Shown: positions 1 through 11,327, counted from the stretch's first letter. The stretch: DNA of 64,000 nt from Cepaea nemoralis (GCA_014155875.1 JACEFZ010006258.1:397501-461500); one strand, 5' to 3'. Notes: generated from the sequence alone by a model not told the origin. A program made the numbers and translations.

Positions 1-105
1 GCTAATCCACACGCAACAATCAGTCCAGTGTATTAGAAGTTGTAGCACGTGAGTGGAGTACGTTTGAGTTCAAAGCGAACGAACGCAAATTAAACAAAAC
101 AATGA
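1..105 (+). repeat. SINE-A, 3' part (cut by the window edge)
   Basis: This matches the distal half of the SINE-A family defined by the copy at 4612-4905: it holds the block GCTAATCCACACGCA, then CAGTCCAGT, and ends with the GAGTTCAAAGCGAACGAACG tail block. The tRNA-like head lies outside the window. Seen in sequence: the shared blocks. Inferred: retroposon origin. Confidence 0.7.
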
Positions 106-124
106 GAATGAACTGAACTGGTTT

Positions 125-365
125 CCTGTTTATGTAGCAGGACGGACTTTCCATGGCCAAGTTTCAACGCCGTTTGCCTCACGCTCCGAAGGTCGTGGTT
201 CGATTCCGACCTACGTCGTCCGGTTCACCAGTGCAGTTTTCTCGGAGACTCTTGGGGGTCGTCGCTAAAGTACGGAGTTCGTGCATTGTGCGACGCTTTG
301 GGTAGGTCGCCCTAGGGAAAGAGACCGAGCATCATTTAGGGTAAAACCCAGCCAATGAAGTCTAA
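125..365 (+). repeat. Possible tRNA-derived SINE or tRNA relic
   Basis: A box-A-like stretch (TGGCCAAGT, 154-162) precedes a perfect box-B match (GGTTCGATTCC, 197-207), the internal RNA polymerase III promoter pair of tRNA genes. A non-tRNA body follows to about 365. I could not fold a standard cloverleaf with a paired acceptor stem, so a functional tRNA is unlikely. No second copy of this body was found in the window, which makes the SINE call weaker than for SINE-A and SINE-B. Confidence 0.35.
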
Positions 366-1439
366 CATCTTGCCGTTTAGACACCTTGTTTGTGTTGTAG
401 TAAAAGCAATGTTTATGAAGTTTCCCCCTCTCACTCTAAACATTTCTCCCCCCTTCTCACTAAAAACTTCTTCCCTCCCACTAATCATTTCACATTTCAA
501 TTTCTGATTTCATATTCCAATCTCTGAATATGTAGATCCAAACCGGAACCCCAGATGGCCAAAATCTTTAAAAAAAAAATATCAATGACTGTTTCAAATA
601 ATAGCCTTTCTATTTCAAATATTTCTTATTGTTGTCCGCCCAGCAGTTACCTTTCGCCGTTGTCAATTCTGTGGTTATTTATGTACCCAGCTCTTTGCCG
701 CGATCGATCCAATCTTGTGTAGTAAACCAAGGCTGCAGTTGCACATCTCAACGTGCAATCTGTGTTCCGTCGGTCCTTTATGAACGCCGGTATTCAATTT
801 ATTTTCTATATTTTACATGTCTCAACGAGCTGTTTTCTCAATCTGTTTCTGCTTTGGCTCTCGCTTGTATTTGAAACCGATTCAGAAATCAAGCTTAAGA
901 TGCTCTAGTGTCGAATTCAGTGAACCGTGGAAATCACCCGTTCAGGGAAATTAATTTATTTCTTCTTTCAGTTTTCTTCTTCATGGTAGTCGCGTGGTTA
1001 ATTTGGGCTTTGATTGGGAGGAGTCTTTGGATATAAATATACATAATGAGTACAGATAACTACAATACATATATTGATGCAAAGCTGTAAAATGTCACGC
1101 GTCTTAAATGATATGATACCGACTGGTATGAGTTAAGGTGACCTGTATTTTAACTTGGTGACTTGTTTTAAAAATTTAAGTCTTGGCATCGTGGTTATAT
1201 ATTTTACGATTGGGCGTGTCGGAGTGGTGGCATGATCTGAAAAGATTCAGACCGATCACAATAGTATTGAGAATTTATTACGTAAATCAGAAGGTGAGTG
1301 AGAGAAGGAGAGTGGGATGGGGACACATGGAGAGGGAGGTGTCGGATGCAAGAAAGTGAAAGGAGGTTAGAGAAAGAAGGCATGGCAGCTGTTACATGTT
1401 TCTACATTTTATATTGTGTTGTGGGCGGTGAGTGAAGTT
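366..1439. other. No recognisable feature
   Basis: AT-rich sequence with pyrimidine-rich stretches (421-500). The 81-codon open frame at 629-874 has no recognisable domain and no codon pattern that I would trust. I see no repeat shared with the rest of the window. Confidence 0.5.
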
Positions 1440-2145
<706 letters not shown>

Positions 2146-3014
2146 GTCATGAGTGTACTGGTAGAAATTCTCCTATTTCCTCTCTATCCTTGTATCTTAC
2201 GTTATTCATCCCCCTCCCCCCGGTTGTAGAACAGAATTCTGCCATCACGCGTGAACTGAACAAATTAAAATCATTAATATATATTTATGAATGATATGAG
2301 CATAAAGTATTATGTAAATTGACATAATAACTATACTTGTCGTGTATATAGTTAGAGATACTTTTTTTTTTTTTTTAAATTTCCGTTATGATATTCATCC
2401 TTCTTCTTCAATGTAAACATTACAAATGTTCGAGTGAGTAACCATAAATTGAATTCTGCATTATTGTGTACGATTCAAGACTCAGCTCTAATGTATGGAA
2501 AGCCATTTGAATCATACTTGCTACAATGTCGAAAATTGATGTTTACTTTTTAAACCAATGCTGTGGATAAGATAATGTGTACAGTACACAAAGGAAACAT
2601 GTACATTGAAGAATACATAAATGAGAATAAATTTTAATAAATTGTGAAATACAGCCCTATGTTTTTTCTTCGATGTGGTTTATTTTGTGAAATGTCTCGT
2701 TTCGGGTTTCTTTATGTTGCGTTGGGAACTGTCGGCGAATGCAGTGTGTTTACAGGGGATGGAAGAAATATCAGAGAGAAGGAAACGAGAATACAGAAAG
2801 CAAACAACATCAACTGCCAGGAAAGCACGTATCCTAAAACATGCAAATAACAACATGCATACACAGAAGAAGGTAATACAGGATGCTTTATTCGTCACAA
2901 CGCTGTGTTACCAGTACTAGGCATTTCGAGGGAAGCTAAGTCGTTCAGACAACTTATCACAAACATCAAACAGAGGCAGTCATCTTTCTTTGGCAACATT
3001 TTGAGAAGACAAAC

Positions 3015-3022
3015 TCTTAACA
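3015..3022. repeat. Left 8-bp target-site duplication of the MITE
   Basis: TCTTAACA, identical to 3477-3484 on the other side of the element. Confidence 0.9.
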
Positions 3023-3476
3023 CAGTGGTTCTCAACCTTTTTTGGCCCGTGGCCCCCTTCACCATATTTTCAGAACGCCATCCCCCCCCCCCCCCCCTAT
3101 CAAAAATTTGGCCCGTGCCCCCTCCCCTTCACCGTATTTTCAGAACGTCATTCCCCCCTTTCATATTGCTTATCTAAAAATTCCCCACCCCTATACAGTA
3201 TACGTAAAAATGTAAGGTAAATTTAATAGCACATACTAAAACAAGTCTAGACATCCACATAAAACATAATTTGTGGGTCTACTGACTTTATAAAATGAAT
3301 TTTAGAAGAATGAGACGTACCTAACTGTAAAGTATGAAGGGAAAAACAATATCAAGTAATCGGTTCTTGTATTAACGCGATCTTGAAATTGTCTTAATTT
3401 CCCTCCGCCCACCCCCGGAAACCTTAAAATTCCCCCCTGGGGGGGGGGGGGATTCCCCACCGGTTGAGAACCACTG
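3023..3476. mobile_element. hAT-type non-autonomous DNA transposon (MITE)
   Basis: The ends are perfect 15-bp terminal inverted repeats, CAGTGGTTCTCAACC on the left and its complement on the right. The element is flanked by identical 8-bp direct repeats TCTTAACA (3015-3022 and 3477-3484), the target-site length of the hAT superfamily. At 454 bp it has no transposase and must have been moved in trans. It contains C- and G-homopolymers near each end. A truncated relative lies at 37579-37916. It interrupts a LINE 3' end, so it is younger than that LINE insertion. Confidence 0.93.
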
Positions 3477-3710
3477 TCTTAACATGTCGTGACAACTGGT
3501 TAGATTTGCGAAAAGAGAGATAGAATAAGACAACCGGAGAAGATTCTTGACAGTCTTGTGTCGTGGCACGGAAGGGAGTCAACACACGGATTGATTCATG
3601 ACGTAGCAGATCATAATTTGTGGAGAGGCATGATCTTCCATGCCAGCCGGCAAGGCACTGGACGATGATGATGACGCTGTGTTATCAATACTAGACGTGG
3701 GCAGTCCTTG

Positions 3711-3711
<1 letters not shown>

Positions 3712-3765
<54 letters not shown>
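3712..3765. repeat. (AC)n microsatellite
   Basis: An almost perfect AC dinucleotide array of about 54 bp. It directly precedes a SINE-A head fragment. Confidence 0.97.
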
Positions 3766-3768
<3 letters not shown>

Positions 3769-3774
3769 CAGTTC

Positions 3775-3838
3775 TGCATGGCCGAATGGATAAGAACGGT
3801 GTTCTTAAACATCCGGTGTGCTGATGCCGATGTTACGA
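3775..3838 (+). repeat. SINE-A head fragment
   Basis: Carries the tRNA-like head of SINE-A: TGGCCGAATGG (box A) and CCGGTGTGCTGATGCCGA. It diverges after about 3838, so the body is missing or has been replaced by the following sequence. Confidence 0.7.
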
Positions 3839-4051
3839 ATGAATCACTTAAAAACGAGAAGTAGATTGTGAGCCTTACTAAAACACGATTACAAGAAGCA
3901 ATTGGACGTTGCGGCCAAAGCCTTCGTCAGCACAGAACAAACAAACACAAACCGATACAGAACTACATGAAACACACTACATGACAATATTAATGTTACT
4001 TATCTGAATCTGTATCCTTGCTTGGAGTGACTGACGCGCGTTAAACGACTA

Positions 4052-4297
4052 TCATAGAATGATGCCGAGGTTAGCGGTTCATCCCCTATACCGGACAGCT
4101 GGACTACAATGTTGACCTGTCGTTCTTGACTTTGGGGACGTAAATTACAAGTACCTCTGAAGTCGGGGTGGGTTCGCCTGATGGCGAGGGACACTGTTAA
4201 TAGGGAAAGCAAACCCACATGCAAAATTCAGTCCATCACTACAATAAAAATAGTGTGTACGGACTACGCTTGAGTTCAAAGCGAGCGAGCGTTAAAA
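4052..4297 (+). repeat. SINE-A copy
   Basis: Begins at the GATGCCGAGGT block downstream of box A and runs through the GACCTGTCGT, GGGTTCGCCTGATGGCGAG and TTGAGTTCAAAGCGAGCGAG blocks, followed by a (CA)n/(CG)n tail at 4300-4335. The tRNA-like box A is missing, so it is 5'-truncated. It is colinear with 4612-4905 and with the minus-strand copies at 41998-42275 and 60648-60938. Confidence 0.88.
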
Positions 4298-4347
4298 AAA
4301 CACACACACACACACAAACACACGCGCGCGCGCGCACAAATAATATT

Positions 4348-4396
4348 TGTTGCAAATCCTTTACAGGAAGTTGAAGTCAACAGCATTAATTTTTGT
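4348..4396 (-). repeat. SINE-B 3' fragment, inverted
   Basis: The reverse complement gives the SINE-B 3' block (TTGACTTCAACTTCCTGTAAAGG and neighbouring bases, described here in part only). It faces the plus-strand SINE-B fragment at 4450-4573, so the two could form a hairpin in RNA. Confidence 0.6.
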
Positions 4397-4449
4397 TGGA
4401 CGTGTGTAATGCAATTTCCTGGCCCTACGTTGGTTTCCGAACAATGGTA

Positions 4450-4573
4450 GGAGTGTGTCGGTCGTTTAGAAAGCAATGGCAAACTACTGGACGCAAACTT
4501 GCACAGGAATCACACACAGCCAAGAAATGCTGGAGTTGACTGCGACATCCTGTAAAGGATATGCAACTAACTT
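4450..4573 (+). repeat. SINE-B 3' part
   Basis: Contains the SINE-B core AATGGCAAACTACTG, the TTGCACAGGAATCA block and the terminal CCTGTAAAGGATATGCAA. The tRNA-like head is absent. Family members elsewhere in the window: 10158-10655 (three), 22517-22748, 36118-36375, 51130-51250, 51650-51875 and 59975-60083. Confidence 0.8.
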
Positions 4574-4611
4574 GAGAGAATACCTTTAATACTTGCCGCT
4601 GTCATACCGGT

Positions 4612-4905
4612 ATCGGCGTGGCCGAATGGAAAAGAGCGCTCGTTCTGAAACTTCCGGTGTGCTGATGCCGAGGTAGCGGGTCAACCCCTACACCGGTCAG
4701 TTGGACTAAAATTTTGACCTGTCGTCCCTGACTTGGGGACACAAATTACAAGAATCTCAGAAGTCGGAGCTGGTTCGCCAGATAGCGAAGGGCACTTGTA
4801 ACAGGGAAAGCTAATCCACACGCAAAAATCAGTCCAGTGCACCAGAAAATTAGCACGCATATGGACTACGCTTAGGTTCAAAACTAGCATAGCGAACAAA
4901 TTAAT
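4612..4905 (+). repeat. SINE-A, most complete plus-strand copy
   Basis: A tRNA-derived head is visible: box A TGGCCGAATGG (4619-4629), of the kind found in Leu/Ser-type tRNAs, and a box-B-like GGGTCAACCCC (4678-4688). A family-specific body of about 200 bp follows and ends in the TTCAAA..AGCGAAC block, then an A-rich stretch and a GA/CA microsatellite. Known biology: such elements are transcribed by RNA polymerase III and copied by a partner LINE. Which LINE in this genome is the partner cannot be told from the window. Confidence 0.9.
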
Positions 4906-4913
4906 TTAAAAAA

Positions 4914-4915
<2 letters not shown>

Positions 4916-4979
<64 letters not shown>

Positions 4980-5034
4980 ACACACACACACAAACACACA
5001 GACACACAGACACACACACACACACACACACACA
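4916..5034. repeat. (GA)n followed by (CA)n microsatellite
   Basis: About 60 bp of GA and then about 55 bp of CA with a few interruptions, directly at the 3' end of the SINE-A copy. It may be an expanded SINE tail. Confidence 0.95.
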
Positions 5035-5724
5035 ATACTGGTACATTTACTAAGTGCAATCACCCATGTCACGTATTTACCTTCTGCACTGCTTTACCTT
5101 CCACTATTTCCTTTCTAACGCTCCTTGTGTTGCGGTGAACCCGCGTGCTCACCATCTCAACCTATTCTTACTCATTGATGTCTGGTGTACATACACACCT
5201 TTTGTCCCTTTTTTGTGACTGCCGACAAGTGACCACGATAATGGCTCAGTAAATTTCGAAATTACTTCCACTAACCAACCATTAAATTAGCTCTCTTATC
5301 AAGATAAGGCGCCCAGGTTCTTATTTCTATTTATACGCTTCACTTGTGATTGAACAACACCCACTCCAATTGCACAGACTGTCTTTGCCACTCTGTTTCG
5401 CCAAGTAAATTGTACTTTTCTTTTTACCAACGGTTGCACACCAATGAAGAGAGGGCATTCCCAGAACAATGGACTGCACGGAAAGCAACATTTGTGTCGC
5501 TCTCCCCGTAAATTACCAAGCAGTCATCAGTCTCTCAGGTAATTGATCGACACTTAAAGCTAAGCCACGTGTATCTATATTAACCCAACAACAACAAAAG
5601 AAACTGCCTGGTTTCTTTAATAAAGAATTTGCCTGACTAACAGTGATTAGTATGGCGTTGAGGAGTGGGGCCTTGTCGTGGGGGTTGTACGGTCGTTTTC
5701 TCAATACCCCATTAATTCTTTGAC
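5035..5724. other. No recognisable feature
   Basis: Mixed-composition sequence. I see no open frame with a recognisable product, no tandem repeat and no match to other repeats of the window. Confidence 0.5.
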
Positions 5725-6485
5725 GTGTCCCGCTGCATTGATATCTACAATCTGCGTTGTTGCAGCAACATGTTGCGAGGGCAGGAGGGCGGGCGATGAC
5801 GTCGTCGTTACGGCACGTGATAGAAATACTTAATCCAGGTTAAGAAATGCGCTTTCTTTTCTGAAGGTGTACAATGGGGAGCAGTGTTTAAACTGGCGAA
5901 GGTGAACGGTGTGAGTAATGTTAGAATTACCGAGGGACGCGTGGTGCAGAGTTGCTGGTAATTTGTTTAAGGACAACTTGTGTGGGTTGGTGGGGCGTGT
6001 GTTTAAGTGTGTGTGTGTGTGTGTGTGAAGAGGGAGGGGGAGTGAATGATGCGGAAGAGGATGGGTGTATGTGTATGGGGGTGGGTGAGAATGGGGGAGG
6101 GATGTGTAGTTTTGTGGGGTGGGGTGTGAGATTGGTGGGGGTGAGGGTGGGTGTAGTTTTGTGGGGTGGGGATGTGGGAGAGAGGGTGGATATATGTGTG
6201 TGAATGGAGTGGGGCGGGGATGTTACAACTGTGGGTAACAGGGTCGATGTATGTGAATGGGAGTGTCTCAGGTGAACTGATGTGGGTTCTTGACACAACT
6301 CAACTCAACTCAATTCGATTATAAATTATACTGTTTTGGACATAGGTTTCCACGCTGAGTGACTTTGCAATACTAATTCAGCACAACACTACACACACAT
6401 AAATCCTTGCCCATCTTTCACTAGACTATGTGAAAGTCGTAATCTTCTATGAGCGCAAATGAGTGCCCATGAGTGTATTTTGACA
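5725..6485. repeat. Left copy of a ~760-bp direct repeat
   Basis: Nearly identical to 8921-9683: the only differences I noticed are a two-base change in a (GT)n run and a few substitutions. The repeat begins TGTCCC and ends TTGACA, so its termini form a 4-bp inverted repeat (TGTC/GACA) with TG..CA ends, as long terminal repeats have. The G/T-rich middle gives a proline/histidine/threonine-rich open frame on the minus strand that I regard as low complexity. The sequences outside the pair show no obvious target duplication. It could be an LTR, a tandem duplication split by the LINE, or an exceptionally long target duplication. Confidence 0.9.
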
Positions 6486-8225
6486 ATATGGAGAAGCGGA
6501 AGACACATAAAAACCACAAGAGACCGACTACAACCGCAACTAAACAGAATTGCCAAATGGATGGAAAAACTGGGGCTTCCAATCAACACAGACAAACGGT
6601 CAGTATGATATTCCACGCGAAGAAAACGAACTACCGGACGGGGACATCAAGATCAAGGGAAGAATATAAAGAGAACAAAAACCACAAGATTCCCTCGGGA
6701 TGACACTAGACGAACACTAAGTTGAGAAAACATATAGACCAGACAGTCGAAGGCAAAAATACATATTATTCGAAGAGTAATTAAGCAGTGGTGGGGAGCC
6801 CATACAAACGATGCTATGCTAGACAATCTCTGATCAGAGGAGATGAATACGATTACGAAGCATCGAGTATACCGACTCTGCACGGAACACAACACGACCA
6901 GACTGGACTCAATACAGAACAAGCGCTGGCATTATCCTAGAACAGGCAAGCAAACACAGGGAAGCCCTAGAGTAGCACTAGAGTACTCCACTACACTGAG
7001 AGAAAGCAATTAGAGTGTACAAGCTACTGGATGAAGGCTGCGAGTATACAGACATCCCTGCGTTCAGTGCATTCGAAGAAACAGAGTCAATGGGAGGAAT
7101 ACCCATACAAAAGACACACAACACCAGCTAGAGGACAGCGGCACAAGAGATTGAACGCGGACGAGAAACTAGCGAGGGCACTGGCACGAACGAAAGTTCA
7201 CAGACAACAACACCTCACACCCAATGGGAGCTAGAACTACCCTTGACGGATCCGACACTCGACACTCTCGCGAGCATATAGTAATCAACAGCGGACAGGA
7301 AGCAAAGACATAGTCGGAGAATACATAGGACAAAAGCACGGACAACCTCACTGATCTACACAGACGGTCAAAGACGAGAATGGGGAGGTAGGGCAGGAGT
7401 AGTAGTACCATACCGGAACATCCAAGGAGTACAAAATAACAGACAATACATCGGTATACACGGCAGAACTAGTAGGTATTATGAAAGGACTAGAAATAGC
7501 AGCGAGAACCCCCCTATAAAACTAACTATACTGACGGACTCACTATCTGCAGTACAAGCGCTAGGCAACCATTCTAAAGTGACAGACAAGACCTGAAAGA
7601 GAAAATACTAACACTAACAACAAAACTAAGAAGTATGGGATGCCAGGTCACATTGTATGATACCACACACAGAGGGATAACTGGCAATGAGAGGGGCGAC
7701 AGGGCCGCAAAACGCGGACAAGCAGCCAGAATATAGTAGACACAGGACTCGGCATTCTGGAGGCAAAAGCATTATCAAACAACAAGTAATCGACAAATGG
7801 AAACAACAATGGAGAGACAGCAATAAAGGACGACACGCCTACCACATGCTCAGAGAACCAAGTTTGAAAAGTCAATGAAAGACAACACAAAAATACCAAC
7901 GTACAAGAAACTATGGAGATTGAGAATCGGGAACTGGAAAGATAAAATCACCCGACCACTTTGCATTGACTGCCTGAGGAAAACACTATAGAACACTACC
8001 TACTATCGTGCACAGCCTATGCCCAGGAACGCAGGGACCTAGTAAGAATACTTCCAAACAAGAAACACCGGACGATGACGATGAAGGAATGCCTACAGGT
8101 GAAGGCGACAAAGAGTACAAAGCTTACAAACAATTCATTGCAAGAACAGGGAAGAAATATAACACCATAAAATAAAGCCAACAGCAAATAAAAATACAGT
8201 GAGGAAAACTCGACCACACGAAACC
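6486..8225 (+). pseudogene. LINE reverse transcriptase / RNase H remnant
   Basis: In shifting frames the plus strand reads a reverse transcriptase C-terminal part (AKWMEKLGLPINTDK around 6540-6600), then a connecting region, an RNase H domain (IYTDGQ near 7360, LTILTDSLSAVQALG near 7520-7565, TEGITGNERGDRAAKRGQAA near 7670-7720) and a closing Cys/His-type segment (CIDCLRK, EHYLLSCTAYAQERRDL near 7960-8040). This order, RT then RNase H then a C..C..H..C end, is typical of jockey/R1/I-type non-LTR elements. The RT catalytic YADD part and the endonuclease are missing, so it is 5'-truncated. Several frameshifts and stops make it non-functional. It starts exactly at the end of the left 760-bp repeat. 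Confidence 0.75.
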
Positions 8226-8920
8226 AACAATAGGAAATATATAGGGGGGTGTGGGGCGTTAAAACCTCTCAAATGGCAAACAATAGAGAGACGAAACGAC
8301 CCTCCTTCGCGCGGGAGACAAGGAGAAGGGGGAAATTGCCCGCAACGATGGAGAAGACGATGGGAAACCCCCCTGACGATGGATAAGAGGGACGTGCAAG
8401 AAACCCCTCCGGCGCGGGACAAGATGAGACCGTAGGAAACCTCCCCAACGATGGACAAGGGGGGGGGGGGGGGTAGGGAAGGGGGGGGGGAGGGGAAGGG
8501 GTGAGAGACGAATCCAATCCCCTATGCTTGACAAAAAACCGTTGAACCAAGACACAAGAAACAAGCCCAGGACGATAACAGGCGCCCCCCACCCCCCCTC
8601 CCATGACAAGGCCCAGAAAACAGATGAAAAAAGACAGCCCCTCCCCACCCCCCAAGGTCGCTCCGGAAAAGAAGACATCAAACGAGAGGATGGGCAAACC
8701 GATAATGATAGCAGACACACCAGCAACAACATCAAAAGCAAAAAGGATGGCAAAAAAGAGGGACTCGGCCAGACAGGCAGTAATAGAAGCTGTCTAACGC
8801 ACAAAAGACCATAAAACCTATACCGCACTATGAACCACCACAACTATAACCAACGTCATTGAGACGGGTTGAACGAGGTGGAAAGTTTCTTTTTTTTTCG
8901 ACAAATCGGAATCGGAATCG
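8226..8920 (+). mobile_element. Probable 3' untranslated region of the LINE remnant
   Basis: Follows the last coding match. It contains degenerate tandem ACGATGGA.AAG blocks (8345-8460), a G-homopolymer region (8460-8500), and ends with a T-run and three AATCGG units (8904-8921), immediately before the right 760-bp repeat. A short simple-repeat tail is usual for the 3' end of this kind of LINE. The lysine/proline-rich open frames at 8524-8814 and 8603-8797 have no recognisable domain; they might be a small second ORF, but I cannot support that. Confidence 0.5.
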
Positions 8921-9683
8921 GTGTCCCGCTGCATTGATATCTACAATCTGCGTTGTTGCAGCAACATGTTGCGAGGGCAGGAGGGCGGGCGATGACGTCG
9001 TCGTTACGGCACGTGATAGAAATACTTAATCCAGGTTAAGAAATGCGCTTTCTTTTCTGAAGGTGTACAATGGGGAGCAGTGTTTAAACTGGCGAAGGTG
9101 AACGGTGTGAGTAATGTTAGAATTACCGAGGGACGCGTGGTGCAGAGTTGCTGGTAATTTGTTTAAGGACAACTTGTGTGGGTTGGTGGGGTGTGTGTTT
9201 AAGTGTGTGTGTGTGTGTGTGTGTGAAGAGGGAGGGGGAGTGAATGATGCGGAAGAGGATGGGTGTATGTGTATGGGGGTGGGTGAGAATGGGGGAGGGA
9301 TGTGTAGTTTTGTGGGGTGGGGTGTGAAATTGGTGGGGGTGAGGGTGGGTGTAGTTTTGTGGGGTGGGGATGTGGGAGAGAGGGTGGATATATGTGTGTG
9401 AATGGAGTGGGGCGGGGATGTTACAACTGTGGGTAACAGGGTCGATGTATGTGAATGGGAGTGTCTCAGGTGAACTGATGTGGGTTCTTGACACAACTCA
9501 ACTCAACTCAATTCGATTATAAATTATACTGTTTTGGACATAGGTTTCCACGCTGAGTGACTTTGCAATACTAATTCAGCACAACACTACACACACATAA
9601 ATCCTTGCCCATCTTTCACTAGACTATGTGAAAGTCGTAATCTTCTATGAGCGCAAATGAGTGCCCATGAGTGTATTTTGACA
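8921..9683. repeat. Right copy of the ~760-bp direct repeat
   Basis: Same orientation and almost the same sequence as 5725-6485, ending in the same TTGACA. The base after it differs from the left copy, so both ends of the duplicated unit are sharply defined. Confidence 0.9.
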
Positions 9684-10157
9684 CTCATCAATGCAGATCT
9701 CTGCAGGGATTCAATTCATGCTTGGCGTCCACCTTCTAACTCTAAAATTGTAAATTAACACAAACGGAAAGTTTAATTAATCCGCTTTAAAAGATCATGA
9801 CAATAAGTGACGTTGCCACAAGAAAACATTCATCAGCACACAATTAAAAAAATCAAATTGAGAGTCTGTATGTGGAAAGAATGAGATTGCGGGGGATCGG
9901 CAGGGGAAAAGGGGGGGGGGGGGAATCGGCAGGAGTCCTGGAAGAATCTCAAAACTGAGATGGAAGACGATGATAACTTTCAATCAGATATCGATGGGAA
10001 CGATGATTAGCATGACTTTTCGCTGGCTGTTGAACGAGATGACGGAGCGCATGTGGGAATGTCATGAGTGCAGTGATGTCGGTTCTTAGCTCAACTCAAC
10101 TTAACAAAGTTATATTTTAAAAAAATACTCTGATATAACCACATTTAAAAAAAAAAT
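9684..10157. other. Unassigned; short echo of the 760-bp repeat end
   Basis: Mostly unassigned. Around 10050-10110 there is a weak echo of the end of the 760-bp repeat (GTGGGAATGTCATGAGTGCA, then a GGTTCTTAGC.CAACTCAAC block), which suggests a diverged older relative of that repeat. A G-homopolymer lies at 9909-9923. Confidence 0.35.
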
Positions 10158-10258
10158 AGTTGCATATCCTTTTACAGGATGTTGCAGTCAACACCGGTAT
10201 TTTACTGCCGTTGTTGATGTCTTGGAAAGTTTTACTTTCAGTAGTTTGTCATTTCCGG
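10158..10258 (-). repeat. SINE-B 3' part, inverted
   Basis: The reverse complement contains the SINE-B terminal block with CCTGTAAAAGGATATGCAA. It lies head to head with the next copy. Confidence 0.6.
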
Positions 10259-10482
10259 TCTCCCTGGTCTAGGAATTACATGACTTTCTCCGTAATCCCG
10301 TATACTCTCGTGAGTAACGTGACCTTGCGCGAGAATCGGTAGCGCTTCTATCCGCGTCGTAACTTACGGGGTATGTGAGCCGGTCGCTCCGAAAACAATG
10401 GCAAACTACTGAGCGTAATCTTGCCAAGAAATCAACAATCATCTGAAAGATGCTGATGTTGACAGCGATAAAGGATATGCGA
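10259..10482 (+). repeat. SINE-B copy
   Basis: Shares with 36118-36375 the GGTCTCCCTGG head block, the ATGACTTTCTCCGTAATCCCG block and the core AATGGCAAACTACTGAGCG, TTGCCAAGAAATCAACA, and ends GATAAAGGATATGC. It has about the same length as the copy at 36118. Confidence 0.85.
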
Positions 10483-10488
10483 ACAAAA

Positions 10489-10655
10489 AAAAAGTTTGCC
10501 ATTGCTTTCTGAACGACCGACTCCCATGCTAACACGTTAAGACCAGCGCGACACGGTCTGTTGCCAAATCGGTCACCGCTGTGTTTCGAACGCAGGTAAT
10601 CGGTTTTCCGAATAGCGTCCGCAACGCCATCGCCACGGAGACGGCATAACCATAT
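10489..10655 (-). repeat. SINE-B 5' half, inverted
   Basis: The reverse complement carries a tRNA-like head (TGGCGATGGCG, then GCGTTCGAAACAC as box B) and runs into the core GCAATGGCAAAC. With the preceding copy it makes an inverted pair separated by only about 10 bp. Confidence 0.8.
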
Positions 10656-11099
10656 TAACAACTATAAACAGGTGACTTACCGCGTTTAGCCGAAAATAAG
10701 AACTACCCCTATTATAAGCCCAAACACGATTTTTCAGGATGCTTTTAATATAAGACCTACTCCTAAAATAAACCCTATTTAAGATAGTCAGCTAGAATGA
10801 GAGACTTGTTGCCGAATGGACAGTCGGAGTACAGACACCGAGTGCGCACTTGATAATGAACGGATGTGGTTCGTAATTCAATACGTCACTCGTGTGAAAT
10901 AAAATTATCAATGCACAACGAGCAGGTTACATGGGGCAAGAACTGCTCATTTAAGGAAAGCTTTATTGACTGGGACCAACGGTTCTACAGGAAATTCAGG
11001 CCGGAATTCTGGATTTGGAGAGTTATGACGATGTTCCAAAGAAGATGACATAACTGTATTTAAATAAATGTAGAATTGTGTACATGAATAATATATATT
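10656..11099. other. Mostly unassigned; degenerate AATAAG-type repeat
   Basis: At 10690-10790 short motifs of the type AATAAG.CCTA recur about four times (AATAAGAACTACC, TATAAGCCCAAAC, TATAAGACCTACT, AATAAACCCTATTT), which looks like the inside of an old transposon, but the family is not certain. The rest shows nothing. Confidence 0.3.
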
Positions 11100-11171
11100 C
11101 GCCCAGTCCTTGGTGGGGAGCATCTCATTTAATTCATATAAGTAGTCATATAAGTTCCCGTTCCCGTTACC

Positions 11172-11251
<80 letters not shown>

Positions 11252-11286
11252 GACTGTCTGTCTTCTGTCTGTCTGACTGTCTGTAC

Positions 11287-11327
<41 letters not shown>

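Larger units (their letters stand above)
2905..3665 (+). mobile_element. LINE C-terminal end, split by a hAT MITE
   Basis: The plus strand before the MITE reads KQRQSSFFGNILRR and after it WHGREST, LWRGMIFHA and RQG followed by (GAT)n. This matches the C-terminal part of the LINE family seen at 36972-37436 (STFFEHVMRR, TWHGRD, HAFRHGT, then a (GATG)n tail). It is 5'-truncated, has stop codons and frameshifts, and the 454-bp element at 3023-3476 sits inside it. The function in an intact element would be the non-catalytic C-terminal region of the reverse transcriptase protein. Confidence 0.6.

Noticed and set aside
125..215. Functional tRNA gene
   Set aside because: Box A and box B are present, but I could not pair an acceptor stem or place a proper anticodon arm.
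5927..6298. Pro/His/Thr-rich frame present in both 760-bp repeats
   Set aside because: It is conserved only because the repeats are near identical; the composition follows a G/T-rich stretch and no known motif is present.
8259..8843. 194-codon minus-strand frame
   Set aside because: It lies antisense to the 3' part of the LINE remnant, over G- and C-homopolymers, and shows no domain.
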